A DNA stretch of 64,000 nt, from the NCBI GenBank assembly GCA_905250115.1, contig CAJNOI010000078.1:285813-349812 (forward strand), read 5' to 3'. Below, piece by piece: positions 1 to 12,224 of the stretch (positions are counted from its first letter, which is position 1; each line of letters opens with the position of its first letter). Below the pieces are notes generated by a model that did not search any database, was not told where the DNA came from, and saw only the letters and a program-made list of their open reading frames with translations. Position numbers and translations under genes: made by a program. The stretch is from Adineta steineri. Lineage: Eukaryota; Rotifera; Eurotatoria; Adinetida; Adinetidae.

Positions 1-174
1 AAAAAAAAGAAACTATTTGTTTTATACAATAACAATGAATATGATTAAGTAATGAAAAAAAAAACATGTAACTATTATATTCTGTCTACTTTTTATGAAT
101 TTGTGTTAATGATTCATTTTGTTTTTTTGTTAAGAAGAATATTTTGAAGATTGTAAGAGAGAAGTATTTCAGTA

Positions 175-1304
175 TTAATCAAATTCTTCATCCGATTCTG
201 GTTCGATCATTCGTTTATTTAAATGACTCATTGGTTCAACTTTATTGTTGCCATTTAATCCATAGAATATATATTTTGCATCTTTTTCATTCGAGATAGG
301 TAATGAAAAAGTATCGGTTGTTAATGTATTGTTCATAATTTGATCGAGATGGGTTCGTGGGCCTGGTGTTGAAACTATTAAGAAAGAGAAACAATAGATA
401 TATGTTAAATGGCGATAAAATGAATCTTACAGCCACTTGATTGTTTATCACATAATCGTCCAAACCAATCTTCTTCACAGATACATGCGAATCGTCGACG
501 TTTATTTGAACTTGTTGAAGGTGATTCGATACATTCACCATGGTCACCACATGGATTAACTGGTTTACATAACGAAGATGATGAGCTGCTGGAAGATGAG
601 CTGCTGACCGATGAGCTGCTAGCAGATGAGCTACTGGCAGATGAGCTTGGTTTTTGTATCGTAGCAGGAGGTTTATCTGATGGTGAACTTGGAAAAGCTA
701 TGTATAAATATTAAAAAGTCTATTTTTGCATAATAATTTCAAATATATACATATTTGTGTTGGTCCTAAATTTCCACTTGATGATGGTTTTGAACTTCCA
801 CTTGATGATGATCCTGATGAAGCTCCACTTGATGGTGTTTCTGAACTGTCATCTGGTGGTGATGGCGAACCTCCACCTGATGATGATCCTGATGAAGCTC
901 CACTTGATGGTGTTTCTGAACTATCATCTGGTGGTGATGGTGAACCTCCACCTGATGATGATCCTGATGAAGCTCCACCTGATGATGGTGCTACAGCTGA
1001 TGCATAATTACAAGCCGTAATAAGATCATCCCATACGAGATCAGAAGCACATGTTTGTAAATAGAATTTTCCAGAAGCATCACATTGATAATATCTATGT
1101 GGATTCGTAGGATCTGGATAAAAGTATACACCTGAACCACTTACACATGGATTATATGATGCATCTCTTTCATATATATATACTAAATAAAATAATTAAT
1201 TTAATATATTTTTCAAGTATTATTTTGTATTTAATTAACTTACTTTTACGTGCGTTAACCTGGAAGGTTAATAAAAAACAAGTAACAATCAAAAGGATAT
1301 ACAT
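175..1304 (-). CDS. Secreted chitin-binding (peritrophin-A/CBM14) and EGF-like protein
   Basis: Four exons on the minus strand fit canonical splice sites and one open frame: 1244-1304, 751-1182, 431-697 and 175-374. The first exon encodes a hydrophobic signal peptide (MYILLIVTCFLLTFQ). Exon 2 starts with a chitin-binding type-2 domain, a cysteine-spaced block with motifs such as HRYYQCD and the aromatic residues usual for CBM14. A Ser/Gly/Pro-rich linker with a 25-residue tandem repeat follows. Exon 3 has a run of Ser/Ala and then an EGF-like domain (CGDHGEC, then FACICEEDWFGRLCD). The tail is polar and ends at TAA. Known members of the family bind chitin in cuticle, gut lining or egg shell; here a mucin-like extracellular matrix role is inferred. 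The domain calls are strong, the exact role is unknown. Confidence 0.82.
796..985 (-). repeat. 75-bp coding tandem repeat (25-residue Ser/Gly/Pro/Asp unit)
   Basis: The same 75-base unit recurs with anchor points at 811, 886 and 961, giving a little over two copies. Copies differ at only a few bases. The period is a multiple of three, so the repeat preserves the frame of the secreted protein's linker. It also keeps false open frames going in the other phases on both strands. Confidence 0.9.
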
Positions 1305-2373
1305 TATTGAAATGTAAACAGAAATATATGTTATAATGTAAATGTATGTGCATTTATAGTTTATATAAAAGCATTGTTAAAGGAATAACAAAGCTTATCC
1401 AGGGATTATCGAGAAGATATACATATGTTATTATATGATTCTATCTATTTCTTTATTTTATATTGTTCTATCTATATTGTATTCGATAGGTCTAGTCAAC
1501 TTATGAGAGAGAAATGTTCAGTTTCTTTTTTGACCTCTTTTAACTGATCACGAAGATATCATCATCTATTAAAGATGATTACATGAAGAAGGAATAATAA
1601 AAGATATCCTATTCGCTGATCAAGAAAATAATGTATAAAACAAACATTCATGTTGTTTCTGATTACGTCTTATTTGTATAAATATTGAAATACACCTGTT
1701 CTTTTTATTTCACTATTCACAGAATTTCTGTATATTTCATCATACAGTAAGATCATACCTACTTTTGAAATAATTATGAGTCATAACATATTATTTGATA
1801 ACAAAAGATTTTTTTAAATGTTTTTAACAATGACATACTTAGCGGTTATAATTCTAATAAAAAGTTTAATTTATGTCGATATATATTATTATTATGATAT
1901 TGTTAAATATTAATTTTAAATTTTGTATAATTGTATTAGTTCGATGTACTTAAAATCGTGACATATTTAATTTTTCGATTGTAAAGAAAAAAGATAAGGA
2001 AGAAAAAAAATATATATCCATAAATAACCAACACAAAAGAATAATTTTATCATATCATGTTGTGTACTTACACAGTGAAGTGTATACGAAATGAAGAAAA
2101 AAAAGTTGATTTTTAAAGGTAAATTTTGTTATCTATTCACATTTTTTCATTCAAAAATGAAAGTAGGTATGTGAGACAGTATTTGATAAGAATAGTTATT
2201 AGAAAATACTTCAATCTTGTTTAATAAATAAAGAATAAACCAATGAATAGAAGCCAAGGAAATAATCAAACAGAATCATGTGTCTCGCGGAATTTTTATT
2301 ATAAACAATTCATTAAATCAAATATACTTACATTTCGATTATTTCTAGATATAATTGAAAATAAACAAAATCA
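1305..2373. other. Intergenic, AT-rich, divergent promoter region
   Basis: No supported gene. It separates the minus-strand chitin-binding gene from the plus-strand RING gene, so it should hold both promoters. A splice-acceptor-like TTTCTAG sits at about 2342-2348, 25 bases before the RING start codon. Confidence 0.6.
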
Positions 2374-3176
2374 ATGGGAAGTGATATTGGATTTGAATAT
2401 ATGAATGAAGATTCGATAAATCATTCATTAAAATGTAGTATTTGCAATCAACCATTTGTACATCCTGTATCAACAAATTGTAAGAAAAAACATAAATTTT
2501 GTCGTCAATGTATTGAACAATGGTTAAAACAGAATTCATCATGTCCAACTTGTCGTCGAAATTTAAATTCTGAAGATCTCATATCAATTACCGAAGATAT
2601 TGTAGTAGATGTACTTAATGAATTACGAGTAAAATGTATTCGTTGTGGAAAGACAGATCTTGAGAGAGGTGATTTCAATAATCATTTAAAGAATTCATGC
2701 CTATCAGCTATTGTATCGTGTCCTGCACAAGATATCAAATGTTCATGGACAGGACATCCAAATCAACTTAGTCGTCATTTAAAACACTGTACTTATCAAT
2801 CATTACGACCATTAATTGTTTCATTATTCAATGAAAATCATCAACTTAAGCAACATGTAACTCAATTGACAAGTCATATTAAAGAATATCAACATGATAC
2901 GAAACAATTAAAAGAACAGTTGGATCAACAAGCAAAAAAAATTGAAGGACAATCTAATGAAATTACACAACTTAAGAATTTATGGAAACAAAATGATAAT
3001 CAAACAGTATCCGTAAGAAATACACTAATGAGTAAGTATATAAATAGAAATAATTTAAAATACGATGAATCAAATAGTTATTTACTCTAAAAAAATCATT
3101 CCATTTAGGAGGATCACAAGTAGCTACAGTTGTATCTCAATCGCAACTTGCTAATAATTATTCATTTGTTATGTAG
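2374..3176 (+). CDS. RING finger / TRAF-type zinc finger protein, putative E3 ubiquitin ligase
   Basis: Two exons, 2374-3031 and 3109-3176, are joined by a 77-bp GTAAGT...TTTAG intron in phase 1; the protein ends in NNYSFVM. Residues about 21-60 form a C3HC4 RING (CSIC, then HKFCRQCIEQW, then CPTCRRN). A TRAF-type zinc-finger region follows at about residues 88-145 (CIRCGK, HLKNSC, SRHLKHC). A coiled coil rich in Gln, Lys and Leu fills residues about 150-210. There is no MATH/TRAF-C domain, so this is a short TRAF-like RING protein and not a full TRAF receptor adaptor. RING proteins of this layout usually act as E3 ligases or scaffolds in the cytoplasm. The substrate cannot be told from the sequence. 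Confidence 0.85.
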
Positions 3177-5534
3177 TTTCTATTCAACATGTTACTATAA
3201 AGCTTTTGTAGTTAATTGAGCTAGATATATAAATGAAATTATTGTTATCGTTATTTGTTTCTTATGAAATCATCTATCAAAATATCAACATAAAATCTTT
3301 ATTTGAAAAAAGCTAGAATAGATGACTCGAACTTTGGTGGTCGAACTTGTCGAAAATGTAATATTTATTCATTTTTCATGTAATATTTGATTGTGAATTC
3401 AACTGAGTTTCATGGATTCAATTCGAGCGAAATAAATGATCAATCCAATGGCAACTGTCGTTGTATCTATACAGTTAATCGATGATTCAACTCAATTACT
3501 AACTGCAAACTTTAATTAAATATGAACATAATATATAAACAATATCTTGATAATAACTGTTCATTTGCCATCTGGTCTTGTATGAATCAGAAAATCAAGA
3601 ACTTTTACATCGTTGTACAATAGTGTAGTGAATATATTGTTTGGTATATTTATATTCATGAATTAAAGACAAGTGAATAATGATGTTAAAATGGAAAGTT
3701 TTTGGCGAAAGAAATTAAATAAATGAACACATTCGCTTTCAACTTCAGTCGGTTCCTGTATCAATTATGATTCTCTAACTTTCGTCAAGCTTTTTCTTCG
3801 AAACGAAGCAAATAATTGAATATGATTTTGACCAATATTATAATTGTTCATTGATCATACGATTTTCAACAACATGGCAAATTGAAATTTCCAAATGTAG
3901 ACATAACTATTTGGTGAATACAGTCATTGGAAAACAATTGTTCATGTACCATATCATCTTTGTACATGTGTTTCATTTCTGAGCTTTTATTTATAACGAA
4001 GAAGAAAGGAAAATATACGAAGCGTTGTTATCCTACATGTGCCTCATGATGTTGAATCGATCAAGAACTTAACAATCTCTAGCATAAAGTCACTAAGAAA
4101 AACGAATAGTGTTTTCCTAAGCATTGTACGTGTGTCGTATAACTGTCAAGCAACTATTAACTCCAGAATATTTTTATTTATCCTAAAAAATAGATGAACA
4201 TAAGGATGATGGTTATAATTATACAATTATCATCTATCTTCCAATCAATATACGGATGAATTGTTTTTATTAAATACACGGAAGAAACATGAATAGTAAT
4301 ATTATAGTTGCAATTGTTTTTATTCAGATGATGTGGAATTTTCTGTTCATCGATTCAATAATAATTTTTGAATGAATATTATATAGAATATTTGAATAAA
4401 ACTTTAATAATTAGAAACATTCAATTACTTGGTAATATTCCGATTAGTGAGCCATCTTATTTATATAATTCAGAATGTATTTAATAATAAATTAAATTTA
4501 TGATGATAGTTATTCATTGAATACGAGGTCTTCAATTAATTAATCAAATTCGCTATTCAGTCTCTGAATATATCATGTAGATGAATTTAACAATCGTAAG
4601 AAGTATTCGCTTATCATTTTAACTTCTAATCGATAATATAATTGTGAAAGTTGTCGTTCGAAGCACGAAAAATATACAAACAGAATTATAATACGAAAAA
4701 TTCATTTGATATATCATTTATTCTTTATTGTTTAACTTGAGATCTTTTATACGACATAGTCCTTATTAATGAAGTTATATATCATCAAATATAGTCATTT
4801 TACTGGTAATATTCTGTTAGTTGACCAATATACAAACATAATTCGATAAGAAACAATATAAGTGAACAAAATTATAATAATTCAATTTCACTAAACAGAT
4901 GAATTTTTCTTTCTAAATAGAATTGTAATGTTTACAATATATCGAATAGGATAAATGAATAGAAAATATCTGTAATTGTACATTAAAACAGTGATATCAT
5001 GTTGTTCATTTTTAATTGTTATGTTCAATATAAATAAATATATTTATCAACATTAATTTATAGATAAGGATGGAAATAAATGAAAGACGTATTGATTAGA
5101 TAGGCCTCCAAACTCATGGAGAATCATGTCCAATCTGCCATCCACCTATTTTTTTGTCGAAAAATATTCATCGAGGAAATAAGAAGAACATTATTAATCT
5201 TAAATATTTATATCTTGCGTATATTTTCGTCAAAAAAACACACATACACACTAATCATAATATCGGTATTATACAAAAAAATATAAAAGTGCACATACAA
5301 TTATACACATCAAAACCGTGCATTACCGGATTGTTAAAAAATACATTCGAGCAGAATCGTCATTCGCTATTCCAAAATTCTCCGCAGATAAGATACAAAA
5401 AAACTGTTCGTTCTTACAAAGCTAAACAAACCAAATGTTGGTTTAATAATAAAGAATATTTGATCAAATAAAGTTCTTGACACATTGATAACATACAGAT
5501 CACTTCTCTCTATATCCTACAAAAGACTATAATA
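3177..5534. other. Intergenic between convergent genes; no gene seen
   Basis: This 2.36-kb AT-rich stretch lies between the 3' ends of the RING gene and the ASK-type kinase gene. The only long open frame (5154-5471) starts at TTG, has low-complexity Lys/Asn/Ile composition and resembles no protein I know. Two loosely similar segments near 4420 and 4800 share the string GGTAATATTC. I see no convincing transposon ends. Confidence 0.5.
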
Positions 5535-8500
5535 TTATGATTGAAGTACTTCATTTACACGGATACGATTATCAGTAATATGTTTAAGTAGTCGTTCATG
5601 TTCTTGTTCAAGTTCAAAAAGTGTACGTGAACGTCTAGAAAAAAACCCAAACATAATATTATAAATTCAACGACATAGTACAAGAAAATACTTGATTCCT
5701 TTTGATACTGCTGCCATTGGTGTTATACGAATTTCATTTGTTTCTTCTGCTGGTGTTGATGATTCAACAGGAAAAAATATCTCTGCTGCTTTACTAAAAA
5801 ATAAAATATGCATATCTATGTTCATAAATTTGATAAGCAATTTTGATTTTTATATACCTTGATATATTATTTTGTTGAGTAGTTAATAATTCAGTTAATC
5901 TTATTTCATTGTCACTTTCAATTTTAATCAATTGATTAAGTTGACTTAAAAATAAAACACTTAACAAGATTATATCATTCAATTTTATAATTACTCATGA
6001 TTTTTTTCAGCAAGTTTTCTATATTGTTGATATAAACGTGCTGTTTCATCATTTGTACTTCCATCAAAACTACTAGTTGATACTGTACGTGAATGTGTTG
6101 CATTACATCGGTAATCATTATTAGGTGTACTTGGTATCATATTATTAGTAGCAGTTTTAAAATCTAAAATAGAAAATTTTAATAAATAAAAATCTAAAAG
6201 AGGTAATCAAACCTGATCGAATAAGACCAACAAGATGTTCGGCAATCCGACGAATAATATTATCCAATGCAAATAAAACATGTGGAGGTAGAATATTTCT
6301 TGTTGTAAGAACATTATTTGCCTAAAACAGAAAAATTTTAATCGATTTTGGTATTTTGAAATTGAATCATTAATCATACAGCTTTTATAAATAGATAAAA
6401 TGATCGTTCAAGATCAATTCTTAAATCATCATCCATTGATGTTCTATCACAAACTTTATCTACAAATAATTTCTTTTAATTCAATACAAAAAAATAAAAT
6501 TTCTTTTTACCTAATGCATTTTCTAATGAATCTACATTTCCCTTATCAAGATAATCACAAATACCAGATAATAAAATTAGTAGTTTTGCCTAAATTAATC
6601 GAAGAAGATTCTTTTTATTCTTAACCAAGGAAATTTTAATTACAATATTTAGTATTTCTGTTTCTTGTTTTTCTTCTATTAAATACATCCATTGACCGAT
6701 AAGCTAGAAATAAATAAAATATGTTTTAAGAATTTATTTCTATGAGTTTTTACCATTTCTCGATTTGGTTTATCACGTAAAATATTCGCTAATTCATATC
6801 GACGACAATCATCAAGAGATACTTGAGCTGCTAGACTACGAGCTGGTCTATAAAAACAAAAATTCATCGATCATCTATTATTATTATTGATTCATACTCA
6901 AATGACATGCTACCACTATCTTCACTTGCACTTCGATGTAAAGTCGATGATGAATCCGATAAACGTATTTGACTAATAAATTCAATTTATTCATATCTAT
7001 CTGTTGTAATTATGAGATACTCTTACTTTTCAGTTTTGTCACCAATATGATCTTAAAAAAGAATAAATGTATTGTTAAATTTTTAAAAAAATAAACTTAC
7101 TATTACTTGTCTCCCGGTTTAAACCATTTTTTATTCTAAATAAAACAATAAGACGGTGACGACATATGATATAAGGGAAAATGAAACCTTCCCATATTAC
7201 ATGTTATGATTAGAAAAAGTGCTCTTGTTTATGGACTTCGAGCTATATATTAACATGGGATACTTTGATCTTAATATTTATCCTGTACACAAAAAAAAGA
7301 CGTTGTATTATATTTGTTCAGTGACAAGAAATGTATGTTTTCATTTAACTCCCACGAATGAATGACTTATAATGGTATTCAAGCACTGGCAGTTAGTAAT
7401 AATGTCAATAAGCTCTAAAATCCTGTATTTACTGACACATATTTACCAAGAAAAAAAACACCTTATATATGAAAAGCTTGTCAATATAACCAATTCCATC
7501 ATCGAATCATTTATCCAATTTATTCGTTATTAAATAATCAAATTTCAATCTTTACTATTTTCTTTTTGACTCAAGAGTTAATGAGTCATTTATATTTATA
7601 GTACAAAATATAGATAAGGGATGTTTTTTTACTCTTAGTATTAATTTCGAGCTATATAATCATCGATATTATTTTATTTGAAAGAAAAAAAACCAACTTA
7701 CTTGAGAAATGGATGATTTAATAAATCTTTTGCAGATGGACGCTTTTGTGTTGGCTCAAAACATCTAATTAATAAAAAGTAAGTATTTATATTGAAAATA
7801 AAATTTATAATCTACTTGGCTAGAAAATCTTTTGCTGCATCAGTTAATTCAGATGGAATATCAGGTGGTTGTTTATCATTACCAAGTTTAAGTAAAAGTG
7901 CATACTGATTTACTACATTATGAAATGGTCTTTTACCAGTTGCCATTTCAATTACTGTACATCCAACACTCCATATATCAACCTAAATTTATTAGCAAAA
8001 GAAGGTAAAGGAAACTATTATATTTTTTCATATTAATTATATACTCCTGGACCATAACCCGTCGCAGGTACAAGAACAACATCAGGACACATATACTGAA
8101 GAGTTCCTAAAAATAAATATTCACATGATTTAGTACTTTCTCTCTCTTCCGATTAGGTGTGCAAAGGTGACGAAAACCGGCTCACCGTTAACCGTAGCTG
8201 AACGGTAACTGTTCGAACCGGTGAAACGACAACCGCTTGGATCGGTGAAACGATAACCGTTTGGACCGGTGAAACGGTGACGATTACCCGATCCAACGGT
8301 GAAAGCCGGTAAACGCTTTAAAACCTACGGTGAAGACCGGTATATAAATTAATTCATACTCCTTCAGAAAAACGGTGACTAATGGTGCCAAAGTATCGGT
8401 CTTCACCGTAGGTTTTAAAGCATTTACCGGCTTTCACCGGTTCGAACGATTATCGTCTCAGCGGTTCACCGGTCTAACCGGTTACCGTTTCACCGGTTCA

Positions 8501-11500
8501 CCGATTCGCCGGTATAGCGATTAATGATCGTCACCGTTGCACCCCTACTTCCGATATATAATATAATCTTACCAACATTATCTTCGGTACAAAGATGAAG
8601 ACCTGCAAGACGTTTCGATGTACCAAAATCAGCAATTTTTATTTCTCTTAATTATATAAATCAGTTAGAATAAAAGAATTTAAAAATATTTCTATTTAAT
8701 TACCCTTTTGAATTAACAAGAATATTAGCTGATTTAATATCTCGATGTACAATTTGATTCTCATGTAAATATTGTACACCTTCAAGAAGTTGTCGAGTAT
8801 AATTTTTAATTGATGCTTCACGAAATTGTCCAAATTTCGATAGATGAGTTGAAAGACTTCCACTAAAAATAATCAAAACAATAAAATCTTTAATGATTCT
8901 TATTTTCTCACCCGTCAACATATTCCATAATAACTTGAAAAACTGGAGGTTTCTTTTTTGAATCAATAGCAGTACCATAATAACTAACAACTATAAGGAA
9001 TTATAAAAAAATAATTATTTAATTTTTATGAACAATAAAACTAACTATTTTTATGATTGAGTGTTGATAAAATTTTTATTTCATTTTCAAGAACTTCTGT
9101 ATAACCAGGATTACGCACTGGAATTTCTTTAACAGCAAATTTTTTAAATGTGATTTTATCTTCTGCTACATAAACTTTTCCATATGTTCCTTGACCAAGA
9201 GCAATACGTTGACCTTGTTGATCACGATCGAATTCAAGCTAAAAAAAACTCCATAAAAGTCTTTTATAGATTAATTTATCTTGACTTACATCAAATTCTA
9301 ATTTAGCTTCTGGTGTATTTGGTTCTACTCGATATTTTGACATTTTTTCATTAAATCTATGTAGAAAATAAATAAGAATGAATGAATGAATATAGTTCAG
9401 AGAGAAACTTACGCTGTTCGTCGTTCTGCTGATGCAAAATATATTTGAACTTCAACAGATGAAAATGTTTCAGAATTTTCATATGCATATAAAAATATCG
9501 ATCGATTATCATATTTAACATTTCTTAAAAAAAGACACATAAATATTTTATTTTTATCAAATAAATTCTTACAAAATTGATCGAATTGAATTCATTTCAA
9601 TCGTTTTAATAAGATCACCATGATGTATTTGTTTTTGTTGTTCAAGTATACGGATAACAAGTGTTTCACGTTCACTCCCCGTATGAAAATTTAATTGTAA
9701 ATATGCGGCAATATATATATTATTCAATATTGTTCCATCAGTTTTTTCATAATTTTCACAAACAAGAATCTGAAAAGATCATACTTCGTTATAGAGAAAG
9801 ATAAGTAATTTAGGGATAACATACAGGGACTTGTGCTGGTAATTCTCTTTCTTCAGTTGATGTAGAATGAGAATTAATTGCATCACTAAAAAAATCTATC
9901 CAAAAACTATAAATATCTTCACCAGCAGATGTAGTTTGTGATGATTCACGTGGTCTTTGTTGAACACGTATACGTGTTGCTTGATGAAGGATTTTCAAAT
10001 TATTTATTGTAGATTTTAAATACCATATAGGAGGATTTAATGAATACATATGTAAAGCTGCTTGACAAGCTTTTAACCAATCATGTTGAACAGCATGTAA
10101 TTCAAAATAAGTTGCAACATCCCAGTAATCATTTAAATCTTTCAAAGAACGACCTTTTTTACCAAGTAATGCATTCAGTTGTATAACTAAGAAGAAGAAG
10201 AATGATTATAAACTGATGCTCATTTTATTATCGTTTGCTCCAGTGGCGGATCTAGGATTTTGGAAGGAGGCGGGGGGGGGGGGGGGGGGTTTTTTTTTTA
10301 TTATGGAGGAGCGATACCTGGGGAGGGGGGCGATTTTGGTTAAAAGTTATTTTTTGAGTCCAACCGACGTAGTGTGAACCTATTTTTTCGTTCATTTTTG
10401 TGGTAAAAAATTCGGAAGGGAGGGGAGATCGTCCCCCCCCCCCTAAATCTACCACTGGTTTGCTCATGAATCTTTCCTTTCATATTTAGAGATCATAGAG
10501 AATTCAAAGCATCTTTTCATATTGTTAGAGAAAAGGTTTTAGCGAATTGGAATATATACTGTTCCGGAAGAATAAAAATGACTTTGCAGATTATTATATT
10601 AGAGTAGTATTTTTAAAAATAACCTTGATAGGATGAAAGAGCATATGCAAATTTTGAAATCAATAAAAAATACCAATTTTTATAAGCAATAAAAGCTAGA
10701 TATTAAATTCAACATCAATCTCTATTATTCATCCGTATTTCGACTGTTTAAAAACATTTCAATCAACTTACTGATTTTATATGCTTCATTATTCTTTATT
10801 AAATCATCTGTTGTAATTGCTAAAAGTAATAGTAAATTAATTCCAGCACTAAAATGATTAACATCAAACTCAATTATTAATATTTTTTTTATTATTTACT
10901 AAATATTCGGATCAGCAGCAAAACCTTTTCGATACCATTCGATAGCTTTTTCTAATGAATCTTTATCTTGACAATTTGATTCTGTATATTTATCTTTATA
11001 AATTCTTCCACGTAAACAAATAATATCATTTGATAGTTCACTTTCTGTTCTTTTTGTTTGACATAATCTTTCAAGAATTTCTAATGCTTTATCACGATCA
11101 TTATTTTCATTTCGTCTAAGAAATCATATATACATCTTAATTATTATTTGTCGTTCTTTATATTTACCGACTACGAGCAAATGCTGTTAAATATGAAATC
11201 AACATATTATTTTGAATATTCATAGAAATCGTTTCATATTGTTCACAACGTTCAATTAATTCTATCATTGATTGATAATCCTTCAAAAAATAAATACGCA
11301 TTATCATATATATATTTCAATCCCTTTTTACTTGAATATCTCGAAAAGCATACATTAAACTTATAATTAATTTTGGTGTAGCATATCGTTGATTTGTTTC
11401 AGTTAAGATTTCATCACAAATTTCTTTCCATAAATACTAAAATGATAGACGAAAAATGGAGATTTTAGTTTATTAATCAATTAAACATACAATACGTTCA

Positions 11501-12224
11501 GCATTTTTATCATTAACATTATTTTTACGTTTCTCCATGAGATTTAAATATCGAGTAGAAAGTCCTTGTCTACGAATATTAAAGTAAAAAACAAAAGAAT
11601 AATTTATATAAGATTTTACTGCATATTATTAGCAGCTTCACGTAGAAGATGTTTCAGATTTTTTTTAAGTGATGTCGGCGGATTTGTTGGTGTTGTAACA
11701 TCATAAAAACTATCTTTTTTTTCATCATATCGATATACAATTAATTGTTTTATTTTACATGTTGTCTAAAAACAAAATTACAATTATTTTCTTAAATTAA
11801 AAACAAAAGATTACTTACTTTCAAATCTTGAATAGTATTATCATTTTCAAGACCACTCGCTTGAATTAATACAATATCATCAATACAATCTACACTTTCA
11901 CGATTGCCTTTATGGTACATAAATGATGGGCGACAATCTTGATTTGTCACATCCTATAATTAACAAAATAAATTACAATAATTAAAAAAAAATAGAATTT
12001 TCTCTAACCATAATAACAATCGCAGCGTTAAGAAATTTATTAACTGATTCATGTTCTTGAAAATCAAGTTTATTCAATTCAACTGTTTCACAACAATAAT
12101 GAAGTTCACTAACAATACTTCGAATTGTATCCCATAGCTTTTGTCCGCTAGATTTATATAGTAAAGGTACATCTTGCTTTAGGGAATCAGATTCTGTTAA
12201 TAAAACGACTTTTAAACCACTCAT
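5535..12224 (-). CDS. MAP3K5/15-like: ASK-family mitogen-activated protein kinase kinase kinase (MAP3K5/6/15-like)
   Basis: A gene of more than 20 exons. It starts at the ATG at 12224 ([14 protein letters not shown]) and ends at the TAA at 5535-5537. The N-terminal part carries the ASK signature region ([14 protein letters not shown]). The central region matches the TRAF-binding/regulatory part ([29 protein letters not shown]). The kinase domain spans roughly 9240-7690. It has the glycine loop [10 protein letters not shown], the ATP lysine in FAVKEI, the catalytic [10 protein letters not shown] and the [11 protein letters not shown] motif, so it should be active. The C-terminal part keeps the ASK helical segment ([17 protein letters not shown]). 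In animals ASK kinases phosphorylate MKK3/6 and MKK4/7 to drive p38 and JNK stress signalling. Two hAT-like MITEs sit in its introns. It is head-to-head with a PP2C gene. The assignment to ASK is strong; which paralogue is not resolvable. Confidence 0.92.
8153..8547. mobile_element. hAT-like MITE (395 bp, foldback) in the kinase-domain intron
   Basis: Terminal inverted repeats start TAGGTGTGCAAAGGTGACGA on the left and TAGGGGTGCAACGGTGACGA when the right end is read inward. They differ at only two of 20 positions. A perfect 8-bp target duplication, CTTCCGAT, flanks the element (8145-8152 and 8548-8555). The inside is one long imperfect palindrome built from CGGT/ACCG motifs, and it is much richer in GC than the host intron. 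There is no coding capacity. It lies in the intron 8106-8572; removing the element and one target copy leaves a 64-bp intron, the normal size here. Confidence 0.92.
10241..10457. mobile_element. hAT-like MITE (217 bp) in an ASK-gene intron
   Basis: The ends are CAGTGGCGGATCTAGG on the left and CAGTGGTAGATTTAGG when the right end is read inward. A perfect 8-bp duplication, GTTTGCTC, lies at 10233-10240 and 10458-10465. The body contains a long G run near 10270-10290 and a C run near 10434-10443, which may be poorly assembled. It has no open frame of its own. The CAGTG start and 8-bp duplication are typical of hAT transposons. Confidence 0.9.

Noticed and set aside
726..1020. Long open frames on both strands over the 75-bp repeat
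   Set aside because: They are shadows of the repeat in the secreted chitin-binding gene; only the minus-strand frame with chitin-binding and EGF motifs is credible.
5154..5471. 105-codon plus-strand open frame
   Set aside because: It begins at TTG, is Lys/Asn/Ile-rich and resembles no known protein.
8300..8470. GGTTCGAAC-like text resembling a tRNA T-loop
   Set aside because: It belongs to the palindromic CGGT/ACCG interior of the MITE; no acceptor or anticodon arms can be drawn.
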